This document shows positions 25,538 through 37,305 of a stretch of DNA of 64,000 nucleotides, piece after piece. This stretch comes from Psychroflexus halocasei (GTDB lineage Bacteria; Bacteroidota; Bacteroidia; Flavobacteriales; Flavobacteriaceae): contig NZ_FNQF01000005.1 in NCBI RefSeq assembly GCF_900107595.1, positions 124,001-188,000 on the forward strand, written 5' to 3'. Both the position numbers and the translations under genes were made by a program. The notes under the pieces were generated by a model that worked only from the letters and a program-made list of their open reading frames with translations, made no database searches and had not been told where the DNA came from. Numbering within the stretch: the stretch's first letter is position 1; each line of letters begins with the position of its first letter.

Positions 25538-25571
25538 AAAAAGCTGTCTCATTTATTTGAGACAGCTTTTT
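25538..25571 (-). terminator. Intrinsic terminator of yidC
   Basis: AAAAAGCTGTCTCA and TGAGACAGCTTTTT are perfectly complementary around TTTATT. A T-run on each side makes it usable in both directions; yidC on the minus strand ends 27 nt away. Confidence 0.88.
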
Positions 25572-25598
25572 GTTTTTCTAGTTTTATAATCAAGAGTT

Positions 25599-27500
25599 TT
25601 ATTTCTTCTTATTCTGCTTTTGTTGTTCTTCCGCTTGTGCCATAATATCTTGAAACTTACGTGCAAACTTACCTTTCTTCTTAGGTTTCTTCTTTTTCTG
25701 TTCAATCTTCGCATGGATTTTCTTTTCATCAACAATCACATGTTTAATGACAAGCATAATTCCGATGGTAATTAAGTTAGAGATGAAATAGTACAATGAT
25801 AATCCACTCGCATAATTATTGAAGAAGACGAGCATAAATAGAGGAGATAAATACATGATAAATTTCATGTTTGGCATCCCTGGTTGCTGTGCTTGTTGCA
25901 TATTTTGACCAGTGGTCATTGTCATGTAAATGAAAATTGCAACAGATGCTAAAATCGGGAATAAACTCACGTGATTTCCATAAATCCACGAGATTAAAGG
26001 AATATTAGCATCCCACTCAAAAATAACATCATAACTCGATAAATCCTCAGCCCATAAAAAGCTTTTTTGACGTAAATCAAAAGCACTTGGGAAGAATTGG
26101 AATAAAGCATAGAAAACAGGAATCTGGAGTAGGGCAGGAATACAACCCGCTAACGGACTCACACCAGTTTTACTGTAAAGCTTCATTGTTTCTTGCTGCT
26201 TTTTCATCGCATTGTCCTCGTACTTTTTATTAATCTCATTGATCTCAGGACGTAAAACTTTCATTTTAGCTTGAGATAAGTATGATTTATAAGTGACGGG
26301 AGAAAGCACAATTCTTACCATAATTGTCATCACAATAATCGCAAGACCATAATTCCCTAAAGTACTGCTTAAAAAGCCGAATAATGGAATAAATACATAT
26401 TTGTTAATCCACCCGAATATTCCCCAACCCGTCGGAACAATTTCATCTAAATTCTTTTCATAAGTTGTCAGTAACTGATAATCTGCTGGTCCAAAATAAA
26501 GATTCATATTCTCAGAAAACTCGTTGTTGTGGAGTTTTAAAGGAATATCAGCAACAAATCTTTTTGTGTAAAGCGTATCAACTTGTTCATCTTGAACAAG
26601 GTTGTATGAAGTGAATTTCCCTTTTTCAAAAGAGTTATCGGTTAATAATATCGTTGTAAAGAAGTGTTGTTTATAAGCAAACCAATCAATTTTGTTAGCT
26701 TCCTCACTTGCTTCATCGCCTTGACCTGTGTAGTCGTCCTTGCCATCTTCATACTGAAAAACAATTTCTGTATATCTGTTTTCATAAGAGATACTTTTTG
26801 CTCGACGATAAGCTTTTAAGTCCCAAGTTAAATCAGCCTTATTGTTATTGATAACATTATTAAGACCTTGAGATCTTAAAGTGAAATCAAGCATATAATC
26901 ATTTGGCTTTAATGTGTAGGCAAACTCCAGATATTCGCTTTCAGAAGTTTTAGCACGCATCATCAATTTCTGAGAATCTCCGACCTCTGTAAGTTCAGGG
27001 ATAAACATTAAGTTTTTGGTTTCGATGTTACGATTATCGTTCGTCTGAAATTTAATGTTAAACTCAGAGTTCCCATCCTTAACAAGGTAAACAGGTTTCC
27101 CGTCAAAAGTGTTATGTTCTTTTAATTCGGCAGAAACAACTTGTCCACCTCTATTGGCAACTGTAATTTTAACAACCTCATTCTCAAAAGTTGTTGTTTC
27201 TTGCTCCAATTTTTGTGCTTCAACAACAGAGTAACCAAAAGCACCATATTGTTGTTGCGCCATACTTAAAGCTAAGGAATCATTTCCATTTGCAGTAAGC
27301 TGGCTTGTTTCCTTTTGTTGAGATAAGTTTGGTTTTTCTACTTCAGTTTGTTTGTCATCAGTAGTGACTTCAGTATTCGTTTGGTTATTTACTTCTTTTG
27401 GAGCTTCTTCAGGTCTAAAATACAACCATGAGAGTAGAATAGCGCCAATCAACAAAAAGCCAATGATCGAATTTTTATCAAAATTTCCTTTTTCTTCCAT
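25599..27500 (-). CDS. yidC: Membrane protein insertase
   Basis: YidC inserts and folds inner-membrane proteins with or without SecYEG. The 633-residue protein has the Gram-negative layout: N-terminal anchor (NSIIGFLLIGAILLSWLYF, about 10-28), a low-complexity Thr/Gln/Glu linker, a large periplasmic beta-sandwich (about 100-340), and the conserved insertase core with GWGIFGWINKYVFIPLF, the coiled hairpin KMKVLRPEINEINKKYED and the helix FPSAFDLRQKSFLWAEDL. The tail is Lys-rich (KKKKPKKKGKF), typical for ribosome contact. pyrG lies 93 nt upstream on the same strand. Confidence 0.96.
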   Translation of the reverse strand: MEEKGNFDKNSIIGFLLIGAILLSWLYFRPEEAPKEVNNQTNTEVTTDDKQTEVEKPNLSQQKETSQLTANGNDSLALSMAQQQYGAFGYSVVEAQKLEQETTTFENEVVKITVANRGGQVVSAELKEHNTFDGKPVYLVKDGNSEFNIKFQTNDNRNIETKNLMFIPELTEVGDSQKLMMRAKTSESEYLEFAYTLKPNDYMLDFTLRSQGLNNVINNNKADLTWDLKAYRRAKSISYENRYTEIVFQYEDGKDDYTGQGDEASEEANKIDWFAYKQHFFTTILLTDNSFEKGKFTSYNLVQDEQVDTLYTKRFVADIPLKLHNNEFSENMNLYFGPADYQLLTTYEKNLDEIVPTGWGIFGWINKYVFIPLFGFLSSTLGNYGLAIIVMTIMVRIVLSPVTYKSYLSQAKMKVLRPEINEINKKYEDNAMKKQQETMKLYSKTGVSPLAGCIPALLQIPVFYALFQFFPSAFDLRQKSFLWAEDLSSYDVIFEWDANIPLISWIYGNHVSLFPILASVAIFIYMTMTTGQNMQQAQQPGMPNMKFIMYLSPLFMLVFFNNYASGLSLYYFISNLITIGIMLVIKHVIVDEKKIHAKIEQKKKKPKKKGKFARKFQDIMAQAEEQQKQNKKK

Positions 27501-27593
27501 TACTTATATAATCACGAATGTTAAAAATTTTTTTGCAAAAGTCCGTAAATAGTTTGACTTAGGCTTATAAAACGATAGTTTTTGTCAAATTAA

Positions 27594-29511
<1,918 letters not shown>

Positions 29512-30705
29512 ATGAATTTACACGAATATCAAGGCAAAGAAATATTAAGTAGCTTCGGCGTCAACGTTCAGCGTGGTATCGTTGCTACAACACCAGAAGA
29601 AGCAGTAGATGCTGCTAAGAAATTAACCGAAGAAACTGGCACAGGTTGGCACGTGATTAAAGCGCAAGTGCACGCAGGTGGTCGTGGAAAAGGTGGTGGT
29701 GTTAAACTTGCCAAAAACCTTAAAGAGGTTGAAGAAATCGCAGGAGAAATTATCGGAATGGATTTGGTAACACCGCAAACTTCTAAAGAAGGTAAGCGCG
29801 TTCATCAGGTTTTAGTTTGTGAGGATGTTTATTATCCTGGCGACAATGAGCCTGAAGAGTACTATATGTCTGTTTTATTAAATAGAGCAACTGGTCGTAA
29901 TATGTTGATGTATTCTCCAGAAGGAGGGATGGACATTGAAACTGTTGCGGATGAAACGCCAGACAAGATTTTCACTGAAGAAATTGATCCAGCAACAGGT
30001 ATTTTACCTTTTCAAGCACGCCGTGTTGCATTCAACTTAGGTTTGTCAGGAAAAGCTTTTAAAGAAATGGTTAAGTTCGTTATGTCATTATATACAGCTT
30101 ACGACAAATCAGATTCTTCTCTTTTCGAAATCAACCCTGTTTTAAAAACAAGTGATGATAAAATTTTAGCTGTTGACTCTAAAGTCTCTTTAGATGATTC
30201 TGCTTTATTTAGACATAAAGATTACCAAGAAATGCGTGACATCCGTGAGGAAGACCCGACGGAAGTTGAAGCTAAAGAAGCTGGCTTAAGCTATGTTAAC
30301 CTTGACGGAAACGTTGGTTGTATGGTAAATGGTGCTGGTTTAGCAATGGCAACAATGGACTTGATTAAGTTTGCTGGTGGTGAGCCTGCTAACTTCCTTG
30401 ACGTTGGTGGTACTGCTGATGCAAAAAGAGTTGAAGAAGCTTTTAGATTAATCTTAAAAGACGATAAAGTTGAAGCAATTTTGATTAACATTTTCGGAGG
30501 TATCGTTCGTTGTGATCGTGTTGCTGAAGGTGTTGTTGAAGCTTATAAAAATTTAGGTGACCAAATTAAAGTGCCTATTATCGTGAGATTACAAGGAACG
30601 AATGCAGAGATGGCTAAAGAATTAATTGACAATTCTGGATTGGCTGTTGAAAGTGCAGTTCTTTTCCAAGAAGCTGCTGATAAAGTACAGAAAGTATTGA
30701 GCTAA
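29512..30705 (+). CDS. sucC: Succinyl-CoA synthetase beta subunit (ADP-forming)
   Basis: SucC with SucD makes succinate and ATP/GTP from succinyl-CoA in the TCA cycle. The 397-residue protein has the N-terminal ATP-grasp domain (MNLHEYQGKEIL, KAQVHAGGRGKGGGVK, LLNRATGRN) and the CoA-ligase domain (GAGLAMATMDLIKFAGGEPANFLDVGG, INIFGGIVRCD). sucD is not adjacent; a terminator follows directly, so the alpha subunit must lie elsewhere. Confidence 0.96.
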   Translation: MNLHEYQGKEILSSFGVNVQRGIVATTPEEAVDAAKKLTEETGTGWHVIKAQVHAGGRGKGGGVKLAKNLKEVEEIAGEIIGMDLVTPQTSKEGKRVHQVLVCEDVYYPGDNEPEEYYMSVLLNRATGRNMLMYSPEGGMDIETVADETPDKIFTEEIDPATGILPFQARRVAFNLGLSGKAFKEMVKFVMSLYTAYDKSDSSLFEINPVLKTSDDKILAVDSKVSLDDSALFRHKDYQEMRDIREEDPTEVEAKEAGLSYVNLDGNVGCMVNGAGLAMATMDLIKFAGGEPANFLDVGGTADAKRVEEAFRLILKDDKVEAILINIFGGIVRCDRVAEGVVEAYKNLGDQIKVPIIVRLQGTNAEMAKELIDNSGLAVESAVLFQEAADKVQKVLS

Positions 30706-30743
30706 GTTGATTTTAGAATCTTAGTTTATATTATATATTCAAT

Positions 30744-30772
30744 AAAAAAGCCTGCAAATTGCAGGCTTTTTT
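30744..30772 (+). terminator. Intrinsic terminator of sucC
   Basis: AAAAAAGCCTGCA and TGCAGGCTTTTTT form a 13-bp stem with a 3-nt loop. It lies between convergent genes and can act for both. Confidence 0.9.
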
Positions 30773-30800
30773 GTTGTAAAAATAGACTTGAAGTTTTAAT

Positions 30801-31988
30801 TTAAGATTCAAGTAATGCTTTAATACGTTTCATGGCTTCAATAATTTCTTCTTCACTTGCAGCATAAGAAATACGAATACAGTCAGGGTTACCAAATGCT
30901 TCTCCTGTCACTGTCGCAACAAAAGCTTCTTCTAATAAAAGCATAGAGAAATCAGTTGCGTTTTCAATTTTACGGCCTTTAACCGTTTTTCCAAAAAAAG
31001 AATTGACATTAGGGAAAACATAAAAAGCACCTTCTGGTTCATTACATTCAAAACCTTTGATGTCATTCAGTAAGTCTAAAATCAATTGACGTCTTGACTT
31101 GAATTTGTTAATCATATAATCCAATTCACCAACATCAGCTTGCAAAGCAGTAATCACAGCACGTTGAGCGATACAGTTTGCTCCACTTGTGACTTGACCC
31201 TGTAATTTTGTACAAGCTTTAGCGATTTCTTCTGGTGCACCGATATAGCCAATTCTCCAACCTGTCATAGCAAATGCTTTAGAAACACCGTTGACAGTCA
31301 CAGTTCTATCTTTCATGCCTTTAATGCTTGCCATAGAAAAATGCTGATGACCAAAATTAATATGTTCGTATATTTCATCACTCACGACGACAATATGTGG
31401 GTGATCAGCCAATACTTCTGCTAAAGCTTCTAATTCCTCTTTTTGGTAAACAGATCCACTTGGGTTACATGGAGAACTATACCAAATCATTTTTGTTTTT
31501 GGCGTAATCGCATTTCTAAGCTGATCAGCCGTCATTTTGAAATCTTGATCAATGCTGGTTTCGACTTCAACAGGAACTCCCTCGTTTAATTTAACGATGT
31601 CTTTATAGCTCACCCAATATGGGCAAGGTAAAATGACTTCATCACCAGGGTTAATAATTGCTGCAGCGACATTATATAATGCTTGCTTAGCGCCTGTTGA
31701 AACAACAATTTGTTTGTCAGAATAATCAAGGTCATTATCGCGTTTGAATTTTTTCTGAATCGCAGCTTTTAGTTCTGGGTAACCATCAACAGGTGTGTAA
31801 GTGTTGTAGTTGTCCTCAATAGCTTCAATCGCAGCTTTTTTAATAAATTCTGGCGTGTTAAAATCTGGCTCGCCTAAGCTTAATCCGATAATTTTGTGGC
31901 CTTCAGCTTTCAGTTCACGTGCTTTTGCAGCCATCGCTAAAGTTGCTGAGGTCTCTAATTTTTCGACTTTGTCAGATAATTTGATCAT
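30801..31988 (-). CDS. Class I aminotransferase (aspartate aminotransferase type)
   Basis: A 395-residue PLP enzyme of the AspB/type Ib group. It has the PLP-lysine motif NGVSKAFAMTGWRIGY, the Asn/Asp/Tyr cofactor residues in SPCNPSGSVY and VVSDEIYEHINF, and the substrate-binding Arg in CIRISYAAS near the C-terminus. It probably transfers amino groups between aspartate and 2-oxoglutarate, though tyrosine or prephenate activity is possible. The desaturase gene lies 16 nt upstream on the same strand. Confidence 0.92.
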   Translation of the reverse strand: MIKLSDKVEKLETSATLAMAAKARELKAEGHKIIGLSLGEPDFNTPEFIKKAAIEAIEDNYNTYTPVDGYPELKAAIQKKFKRDNDLDYSDKQIVVSTGAKQALYNVAAAIINPGDEVILPCPYWVSYKDIVKLNEGVPVEVETSIDQDFKMTADQLRNAITPKTKMIWYSSPCNPSGSVYQKEELEALAEVLADHPHIVVVSDEIYEHINFGHQHFSMASIKGMKDRTVTVNGVSKAFAMTGWRIGYIGAPEEIAKACTKLQGQVTSGANCIAQRAVITALQADVGELDYMINKFKSRRQLILDLLNDIKGFECNEPEGAFYVFPNVNSFFGKTVKGRKIENATDFSMLLLEEAFVATVTGEAFGNPDCIRISYAASEEEIIEAMKRIKALLES

Positions 31989-32004
31989 TCTAAATATATA
32001 TTTT

Positions 32005-33102
32005 TTAAGAAGCCAGCTCTGGCTGAGCTCCTAATTTTTTCAGGTAATTAAAATGTGATTTAATCGCTGAGCGTGTAGTTTCATATTCATTGTAAGGCAA
32101 ATTAAATTCTTGTGCAGTTTCCTTTACAATTTCAGCAATTTTATCATAGTGAATATGACTGATGTTTGGAAAAATATGGTGTTCCACTTGATGATTTAAA
32201 CCGCCAGTAAACCAATTGACAATCTTGTTCTTTGTCGCAAAGTTTGTTGTCGTAAAGAGTTGGTGAATTGCCCAAGTGTTTTTCATTTCACCTTTTTCAT
32301 TCGGCATAGGCATTTCATTATCCTCTAAAACATGAGCTAATTGAAAGATCACACTTAAGATTAATCCAGCGGTGTAGTGCATCACAAAAAAACCAAGAAT
32401 AACTTTCCACCACGTAATACCAATCAACATCGGAATAATCAACCAAACAGTGATATAGATTGATTTTGTAATGGCTAAGGTGCTCCATTGTTTCCACTTG
32501 CTCGGCATTTTTCCGTAAGATAATTGACGCTTCAAATAATTTTTTGTCTGTATAAAATCTGTCGTTAAGGCCCAGTTAAAAGTCAATAAACCATATAAGA
32601 AAACAGAATAGATGTGTTGAAACTTATGGAATCTTCTCCATTTTGCATGTTTCGAAAATCTGATGATTCTACCAGCATCGATATCTTCATCATGACCGTG
32701 AATATTCGTGTAAGTATGGTGAAGGACATTGTGCTGTACTTGCCAGTTATAAACATTTCCGGCTAAAACATAAATGCTACTTCCCATAAATTTATTAACC
32801 CATTTCTTTTTTGAGTAAACGCCATGATTTCCATCATGCATCACATTCATGCCAACGCCAGCCATGCCAACGCCCATTAAAACTGTGAAAAGCAGCTTCC
32901 ACCAGTCTGAAATATCGAGAAATAAAATGAGGAAGTAAGGTGTTAAAAATAATGAGAACATGATCACTGCTTTTAGATGCAGCTTCCAGTTACCGGTTTT
33001 TTGAATGTTGTTTTCCTTAAAGTAAGAGTTGACGCGCTTATTTAATGTTCTAAAAAATTTGTGCGGGTCTTTGCGTGCAAACTTGATTGTTGGGTTTGTC
33101 AT
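32005..33102 (-). CDS. Acyl-CoA/acyl-lipid fatty acid desaturase
   Basis: A 365-residue integral membrane di-iron desaturase. The three histidine boxes are present: HDGNH (89-93), HNVLHH (124-129) and HQVEHH near residue 309, the last of the QxxHH-type seen in front-end (delta-5/6-like) and linoleoyl-CoA desaturases. Hydrophobic segments flank the boxes (about 45-62, 70-88, 175-240). There is no fused cytochrome b5 domain, so electrons come from another donor. Regiospecificity cannot be assigned. A minus-strand TATTTTTG lies at 33124-33131. Confidence 0.92.
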   Translation of the reverse strand: MTNPTIKFARKDPHKFFRTLNKRVNSYFKENNIQKTGNWKLHLKAVIMFSLFLTPYFLILFLDISDWWKLLFTVLMGVGMAGVGMNVMHDGNHGVYSKKKWVNKFMGSSIYVLAGNVYNWQVQHNVLHHTYTNIHGHDEDIDAGRIIRFSKHAKWRRFHKFQHIYSVFLYGLLTFNWALTTDFIQTKNYLKRQLSYGKMPSKWKQWSTLAITKSIYITVWLIIPMLIGITWWKVILGFFVMHYTAGLILSVIFQLAHVLEDNEMPMPNEKGEMKNTWAIHQLFTTTNFATKNKIVNWFTGGLNHQVEHHIFPNISHIHYDKIAEIVKETAQEFNLPYNEYETTRSAIKSHFNYLKKLGAQPELAS

Positions 33103-33456
33103 GTATTCTAAAATTTATAATCGCAAAAATACAATTAATTTTCAGAGGCATTATGTGTTTTTTGTTAATTTGGGCAGCTTCTTTAGGTTTGTTTAAACCT
33201 AAAGAAACAGGCTTTTCATTGCAATGCTTCAGCTAGAAAAGCTAATTTTGCTAATCAATACAAGGCTTTCAGGTTATCAAGCTTGCCTTGATGTAAAATT
33301 TAAGCTATCTATCTTCCAGGATTCTTTTTTCAATCCTTGCTGCGTAAATATTGTGCTTTCTTAAAACATCATTAACAAATTTATTGATGGATAAAAGCTT
33401 CATGTCAAGCTGAAAATCTATTTTTGCATAAACTTAGTGACTGAAAATAAATAAAT
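33103..33456. other. Divergent spacer with three hairpins
   Basis: The 354-bp spacer holds a minus-strand -7 element for the desaturase (33124-33131), a plus-strand TATTTTTG for rsmG (33419-33426), and three consecutive inverted repeats: TTCTTTAGGTTT/AAACCTAAAGAA (33179-33206), GCTTTTC/GAAAAGC (33211-33242) and CAAGGC/GCCTTG (33261-33290). A small RNA is possible. No small frame with supporting features was seen. Confidence 0.5.
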
Positions 33457-34089
33457 ATGTATTCAATTATTACCAAGCATTTTCCTGACTTGACTGATGA
33501 GCAGCTTGGACAATTTAAAAAAATTGCAGAGGTTTATAAAGACTGGAATCAAAAAATAAATGTTGTTTCTCGTAAAGACATTGATGAGATTTATACACGA
33601 CATGTATTGCATAGTTTGGCTATCGCCAAGATTCAACGATTTAAACCAGGATCACATATTTTGGATGTTGGCACAGGTGGAGGTTTTCCAGGTATTCCTT
33701 TAGCGATTCTACATCCTGAAACTAATTTTACTTTAGTTGACAGTATCGGTAAAAAAATTAAGGTTGTTGATGAGGTTGTGCAAGCTTTGGGTTTAAAGAA
33801 TGTCAAAACCGTTAATGCTCGTGTTGAAACTATAGATCAACAATTTGATTTTATTGTCAGTAGAGCAGTGGCAGCAATGCCAACTTTCGTACATTGGGTA
33901 AAAGGTAAGATTGCTAAAAAATCTAATCACGAACTGAAAAACGGTATTCTATATTTAAAAGGAGGTGACTTGTCAGAGGAATTATCAACTTATCAAACGG
34001 CAGAAATATTTGATCTTGTTGAGATTTTTTCAGACGATTTTTTCGAGACAAAAAAAGTTGTTTATCTCCCAATAAAATATAAAGGTTAA
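33457..34089 (+). CDS. rsmG: 16S rRNA (guanine-527-N7) methyltransferase
   Basis: RsmG (GidB) methylates G527 of 16S rRNA; loss gives low-level streptomycin resistance in other bacteria. The 210-residue protein has KDWNQKINVVSRKD at the start, the SAM-binding ILDVGTGGGFPGIPLAI and the conserved FIVSRAVA. It ends in front of a perfect terminator. Confidence 0.95.
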   Translation: MYSIITKHFPDLTDEQLGQFKKIAEVYKDWNQKINVVSRKDIDEIYTRHVLHSLAIAKIQRFKPGSHILDVGTGGGFPGIPLAILHPETNFTLVDSIGKKIKVVDEVVQALGLKNVKTVNARVETIDQQFDFIVSRAVAAMPTFVHWVKGKIAKKSNHELKNGILYLKGGDLSEELSTYQTAEIFDLVEIFSDDFFETKKVVYLPIKYKG

Positions 34090-34118
34090 TAAATTTTGCC
34101 TATGTATGAATTAAAAAC

Positions 34119-34154
34119 AAAAGAAGCTGTTTCGATATCGAAACAGCTTCTTTT
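34119..34154 (+). terminator. Bidirectional intrinsic terminator
   Basis: An 18-bp perfect palindrome, AAAAGAAGCTGTTTCGAT with its complement and no loop spacer, followed by T8. It separates rsmG from the convergent dehydrogenase gene. Confidence 0.92.
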
Positions 34155-34172
34155 TTTTATAAAAAAGCTTGA

Positions 34173-35804
34173 TTATTCTTTATCCATAAATGGGTATCTA
34201 TAATCAGTGGCTGGCACAAAAGTTTCCTTAATTAGTCTTGGAGATGTCCAACGTAACAGATTTAGTTTAGAACCTGCTTTGTCATTTGTACCGCTATTTC
34301 TAGCACCACCAAATGGTTGTTTGCCAACAACAGCTCCTGTACATTTATCATTGATGTAGAAGTTTCCTGCTGCATCTTGTAATATTTCAGTAGCTAAAGT
34401 AGCAGCATAACGATCCGTAGAAATGATAGATCCTGTCAATGCATACTGACTTGTTTCATTGCAAAGGTGTAGAGTTTCTTCAAACTTCTCGTCTTCATAA
34501 ACATAAACAGTTAAAACTGGACCGAATAATTCAGTTTCCATTGTTGTATATTTAGGATCTGTTGTGACAATTACAGTAGGATCAACAAACCATCCTTTAG
34601 ATTTGTCATAAGTACCACCAACAATAATTTCAGCTTGATCATCTTTTTTGGCTTGATCGATATATTTCGCTAATTTATCAAACGATTTTTCATGGATAAC
34701 AGCTGTGAAGAAATTTTCGAAGTTTTCTGGACTGCCAATTTTGAAAGACTTAATATCTTCAACAAGATATTTTTTTACTTCTGGCCAAATACTTTTTGGG
34801 ATGTATGTTCTTGAAGCTGCGCTGCATTTTTGTCCTTGAAACTCAAAAGCACCTCTTGATAACGCTGTTGCGATAACTTTAGGACTTGCAGAATTGTGAG
34901 CTACGATGAAATCCTTACCACCAGTTTCTCCTACAATTCTCGGGTAAGTTTTATAGTTGTGAATGTTCTCGCCGATTTTCGACCAGATGCCTTTGAAAAC
35001 ATCAGTACTTCCTGTAAAGTGAACACCAGTAAAGTCTGGGTGTGATAAAATGGTATCAGTAATCATTTCAGGATCTCCCATGACCATATTAATGACGCCA
35101 TCAGGAACACCAGCTTCTTTAAAAACTTCCATAATGACTTGAGCGGAGAACATTTGAGAGTCACTTGGCTTCCATACAGCAACGTTACCCATTAAAGCAG
35201 CACTTGCTGGTAGGTTCCCGGCAATCGCTGTAAAGTTAAATGGTGTAATTGCATATACAAAACCTTCAAGCGGCCTGTGTTCAACACGGTTCCATGCTGA
35301 TGAGTCAGACTCTGGTTGCTCTTCATAGATTTGCGTCATATATTCAACGTTAAACCTTAAAAAGTCAACGATTTCACATGCTGAGTCAATTTCTGCTTGA
35401 AATATTGTTTTTGATTGCCCAATCATTGTTGAAGCATTCATTTTGTCTCTGTAAGGTCCAGCAATAAGATCAGCAGCTTTTAAGAAAACCGCAGCGCGTT
35501 GTTCCCATGGTAAGTTAGCCCATTTTTGGCGTGCTTCAAGTGAACTTTTAATAGCTTCTTCAATGTGTGTTTTTTCAGCTTTGTGGTAAACACCAACTTC
35601 GTGCTGGTGATCGTGAGGAGGTCTTATACTTCCTGTGTTTCCAGTTTTAATTTCTTTTGATCCTATATATAAAGGAACTTCAGTTTTTTGATTGTAAAGT
35701 TCTTTATATTTTTTTAAAACTGATTCTCGTTCAGGAGTACCAGGCGCGTACGATTTAATTGGCTCATTAATCGCAGGTGGCACTTGAAAAAATCCTTTGC
35801 CCAT
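34173..35804 (-). CDS. pruA: L-glutamate gamma-semialdehyde (P5C) dehydrogenase
   Basis: It oxidises glutamate semialdehyde/pyrroline-5-carboxylate to glutamate in proline breakdown. The 543-residue protein has the ALDH fold with AITPFNFTAIAGNLPAS, the catalytic GQKCSAASRTYIP Cys, the GETGGKDF Glu motif and ATYRYPFMDKE-like C-terminus. Length and N-terminus match the monofunctional enzyme, not the bifunctional PutA. No putA/prodh gene is adjacent. Confidence 0.94.
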   Translation of the reverse strand: MGKGFFQVPPAINEPIKSYAPGTPERESVLKKYKELYNQKTEVPLYIGSKEIKTGNTGSIRPPHDHQHEVGVYHKAEKTHIEEAIKSSLEARQKWANLPWEQRAAVFLKAADLIAGPYRDKMNASTMIGQSKTIFQAEIDSACEIVDFLRFNVEYMTQIYEEQPESDSSAWNRVEHRPLEGFVYAITPFNFTAIAGNLPASAALMGNVAVWKPSDSQMFSAQVIMEVFKEAGVPDGVINMVMGDPEMITDTILSHPDFTGVHFTGSTDVFKGIWSKIGENIHNYKTYPRIVGETGGKDFIVAHNSASPKVIATALSRGAFEFQGQKCSAASRTYIPKSIWPEVKKYLVEDIKSFKIGSPENFENFFTAVIHEKSFDKLAKYIDQAKKDDQAEIIVGGTYDKSKGWFVDPTVIVTTDPKYTTMETELFGPVLTVYVYEDEKFEETLHLCNETSQYALTGSIISTDRYAATLATEILQDAAGNFYINDKCTGAVVGKQPFGGARNSGTNDKAGSKLNLLRWTSPRLIKETFVPATDYRYPFMDKE

Positions 35805-35917
35805 AATTAATAATTTTTTTAGTAGTTTTTAATGAGGTTAAAGATACTTAAATTGTTCAGACTGATAAGTGTCAAAAAAATAAGATTTTATTAATATATG
35901 TTAATATATGTCAAAGT

Positions 35918-37165
35918 CTATTTTTTGATATTTCTACTGATTAAATGCCCTGTTCCTATGACCTTGTCGTATCTTGTTCCAACAGGTCTATAGTAAACAA
36001 TAATTGAATATAAGTTCTCGGTTTCTGTGTGACTTCCAGAAATCTTAATATCGTTAAAGCCTTTTTCCTGACTCCAGAAAACATATTTGTAATTATAAAA
36101 ACCTTGTTTAAAAAGCATGCTGTTTTCGTAAGAACCTGTATTTGGATTTAATTTAAGCATGGTGTCATCATTTAATGTGTAATTATTAAATTTTCCGTAA
36201 ACATGAACTTCACCGTCGCTTAAATCTTGATTTGTTTGAAGTTTAAAATGAACTCTTGTGTAGTCAGCTTCCTTGTCCAGCTGATCAGCATTAATGACAT
36301 TGAGTAAAAAGCTGCCATTAATGTCTGGATTATATGTATATTCCTTGGTGCTACGATCGTAATCTTTAAATAAATATGAATTATAAATATCTGTGAGTTC
36401 AACACGACGGATTTGAGATGTTCCTAAGCGGATGTCTTTTGTGTCAAAGTTTCGGTATTCGTTTCCGCCCCAAAAAGAACTTTCGTCATTGTGTCTGTAA
36501 ATCAATATGTTACCTTGGTTGTACTGCGGTTTTAAATTATAAATGCCATTAGAAAAATCATTGTTTTTTATCAAAACAACTTTGACGCTTTGTTTAGGGT
36601 TTTTAAAGAAAAAATCATCTTGACCAATTTCAAAATTGATAACTTGCTTTTGATTGGCATAGTCTAATCTGCGGTCTTCTAAAACAGACATTTTTACTTT
36701 AACTTCATTATTAACGACAATAAATTTTCTTGTAAAAACGACTTGACCAGCATCGTTTTTGATTTTTAAAAGATAATTCCCTGTTTTTTTAAAAGCGCGC
36801 GTATCCTTATTAGGGAGATTTAGAGAATAATTAGTGTAAGATTGTAATGTGTTAAAAGAGTTTTGGAAATTTAGAATTCTTAAATCATCAAAGCCTTCTA
36901 AATATTCACTTTTTGAAAGATCAGATTTGGTCCAATCAAAATTGTAATGTTCAATTTCATAATAATAATCGCTTTCTGCGCCTTTTAAATCGTCAAATTT
37001 CAAAATAAGACGATCATTCATTTTCATGATCGGTGTTCCGCTAAATTCATCGCTTGATGATTGAAAAATTATTGTTTTTATGTTTTCTGTGGGAGGTGTT
37101 TCATAAACTTGAGAAAAACTGACGTAAAAACTTAAAATGAATACGATAAGATAAGATGTTTTCAA
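35918..37165 (-). CDS. Type IX secretion system plug-like protein (DUF5103)
   Basis: A 415-residue exported beta-rich protein with signal peptide MKTSYLIVFILSFYVSFSQ. It has the DUF5103 landmarks: SDYYYEIEHYNFDWTKSDLSKSEYLEGFDD, NYSLNLPN and a C-terminal immunoglobulin-like VYGKFNNYTLNDD domain. In Flavobacterium the Plug protein blocks the periplasmic end of the SprA translocon; I infer the same family here from memory. It is divergent from the nqr operon. Confidence 0.85.
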   Translation of the reverse strand: MKTSYLIVFILSFYVSFSQVYETPPTENIKTIIFQSSSDEFSGTPIMKMNDRLILKFDDLKGAESDYYYEIEHYNFDWTKSDLSKSEYLEGFDDLRILNFQNSFNTLQSYTNYSLNLPNKDTRAFKKTGNYLLKIKNDAGQVVFTRKFIVVNNEVKVKMSVLEDRRLDYANQKQVINFEIGQDDFFFKNPKQSVKVVLIKNNDFSNGIYNLKPQYNQGNILIYRHNDESSFWGGNEYRNFDTKDIRLGTSQIRRVELTDIYNSYLFKDYDRSTKEYTYNPDINGSFLLNVINADQLDKEADYTRVHFKLQTNQDLSDGEVHVYGKFNNYTLNDDTMLKLNPNTGSYENSMLFKQGFYNYKYVFWSQEKGFNDIKISGSHTETENLYSIIVYYRPVGTRYDKVIGTGHLISRNIKK

Positions 37166-37269
37166 ACTTTTTTTATCAAATATAATAAAGTCTTAGTATA
37201 TTTGTTTAGAATCGATATAAATAGTGTAACTATAAGAATGGTTTAATGAGTAATTGAAACTATGATTAT

Positions 37270-37277
37270 TATATTTG
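37270..37277 (+). promoter_or_regulatory. -7 promoter element of the nqr operon
   Basis: TATATTTG fits TAnnTTTG, 28 nt before the nqrA ATG. No TTG is found at the expected -33 distance. Confidence 0.5.
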
Positions 37278-37305
37278 CCATCCAATTTAAAACTCTACGT
37301 TGAAA

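Noticed and set aside
35880-35910. Short tandem TTAATATATG repeat upstream of the plug gene
   Set aside because: Only two units in AT-rich DNA; not enough for a repeat or operator call.
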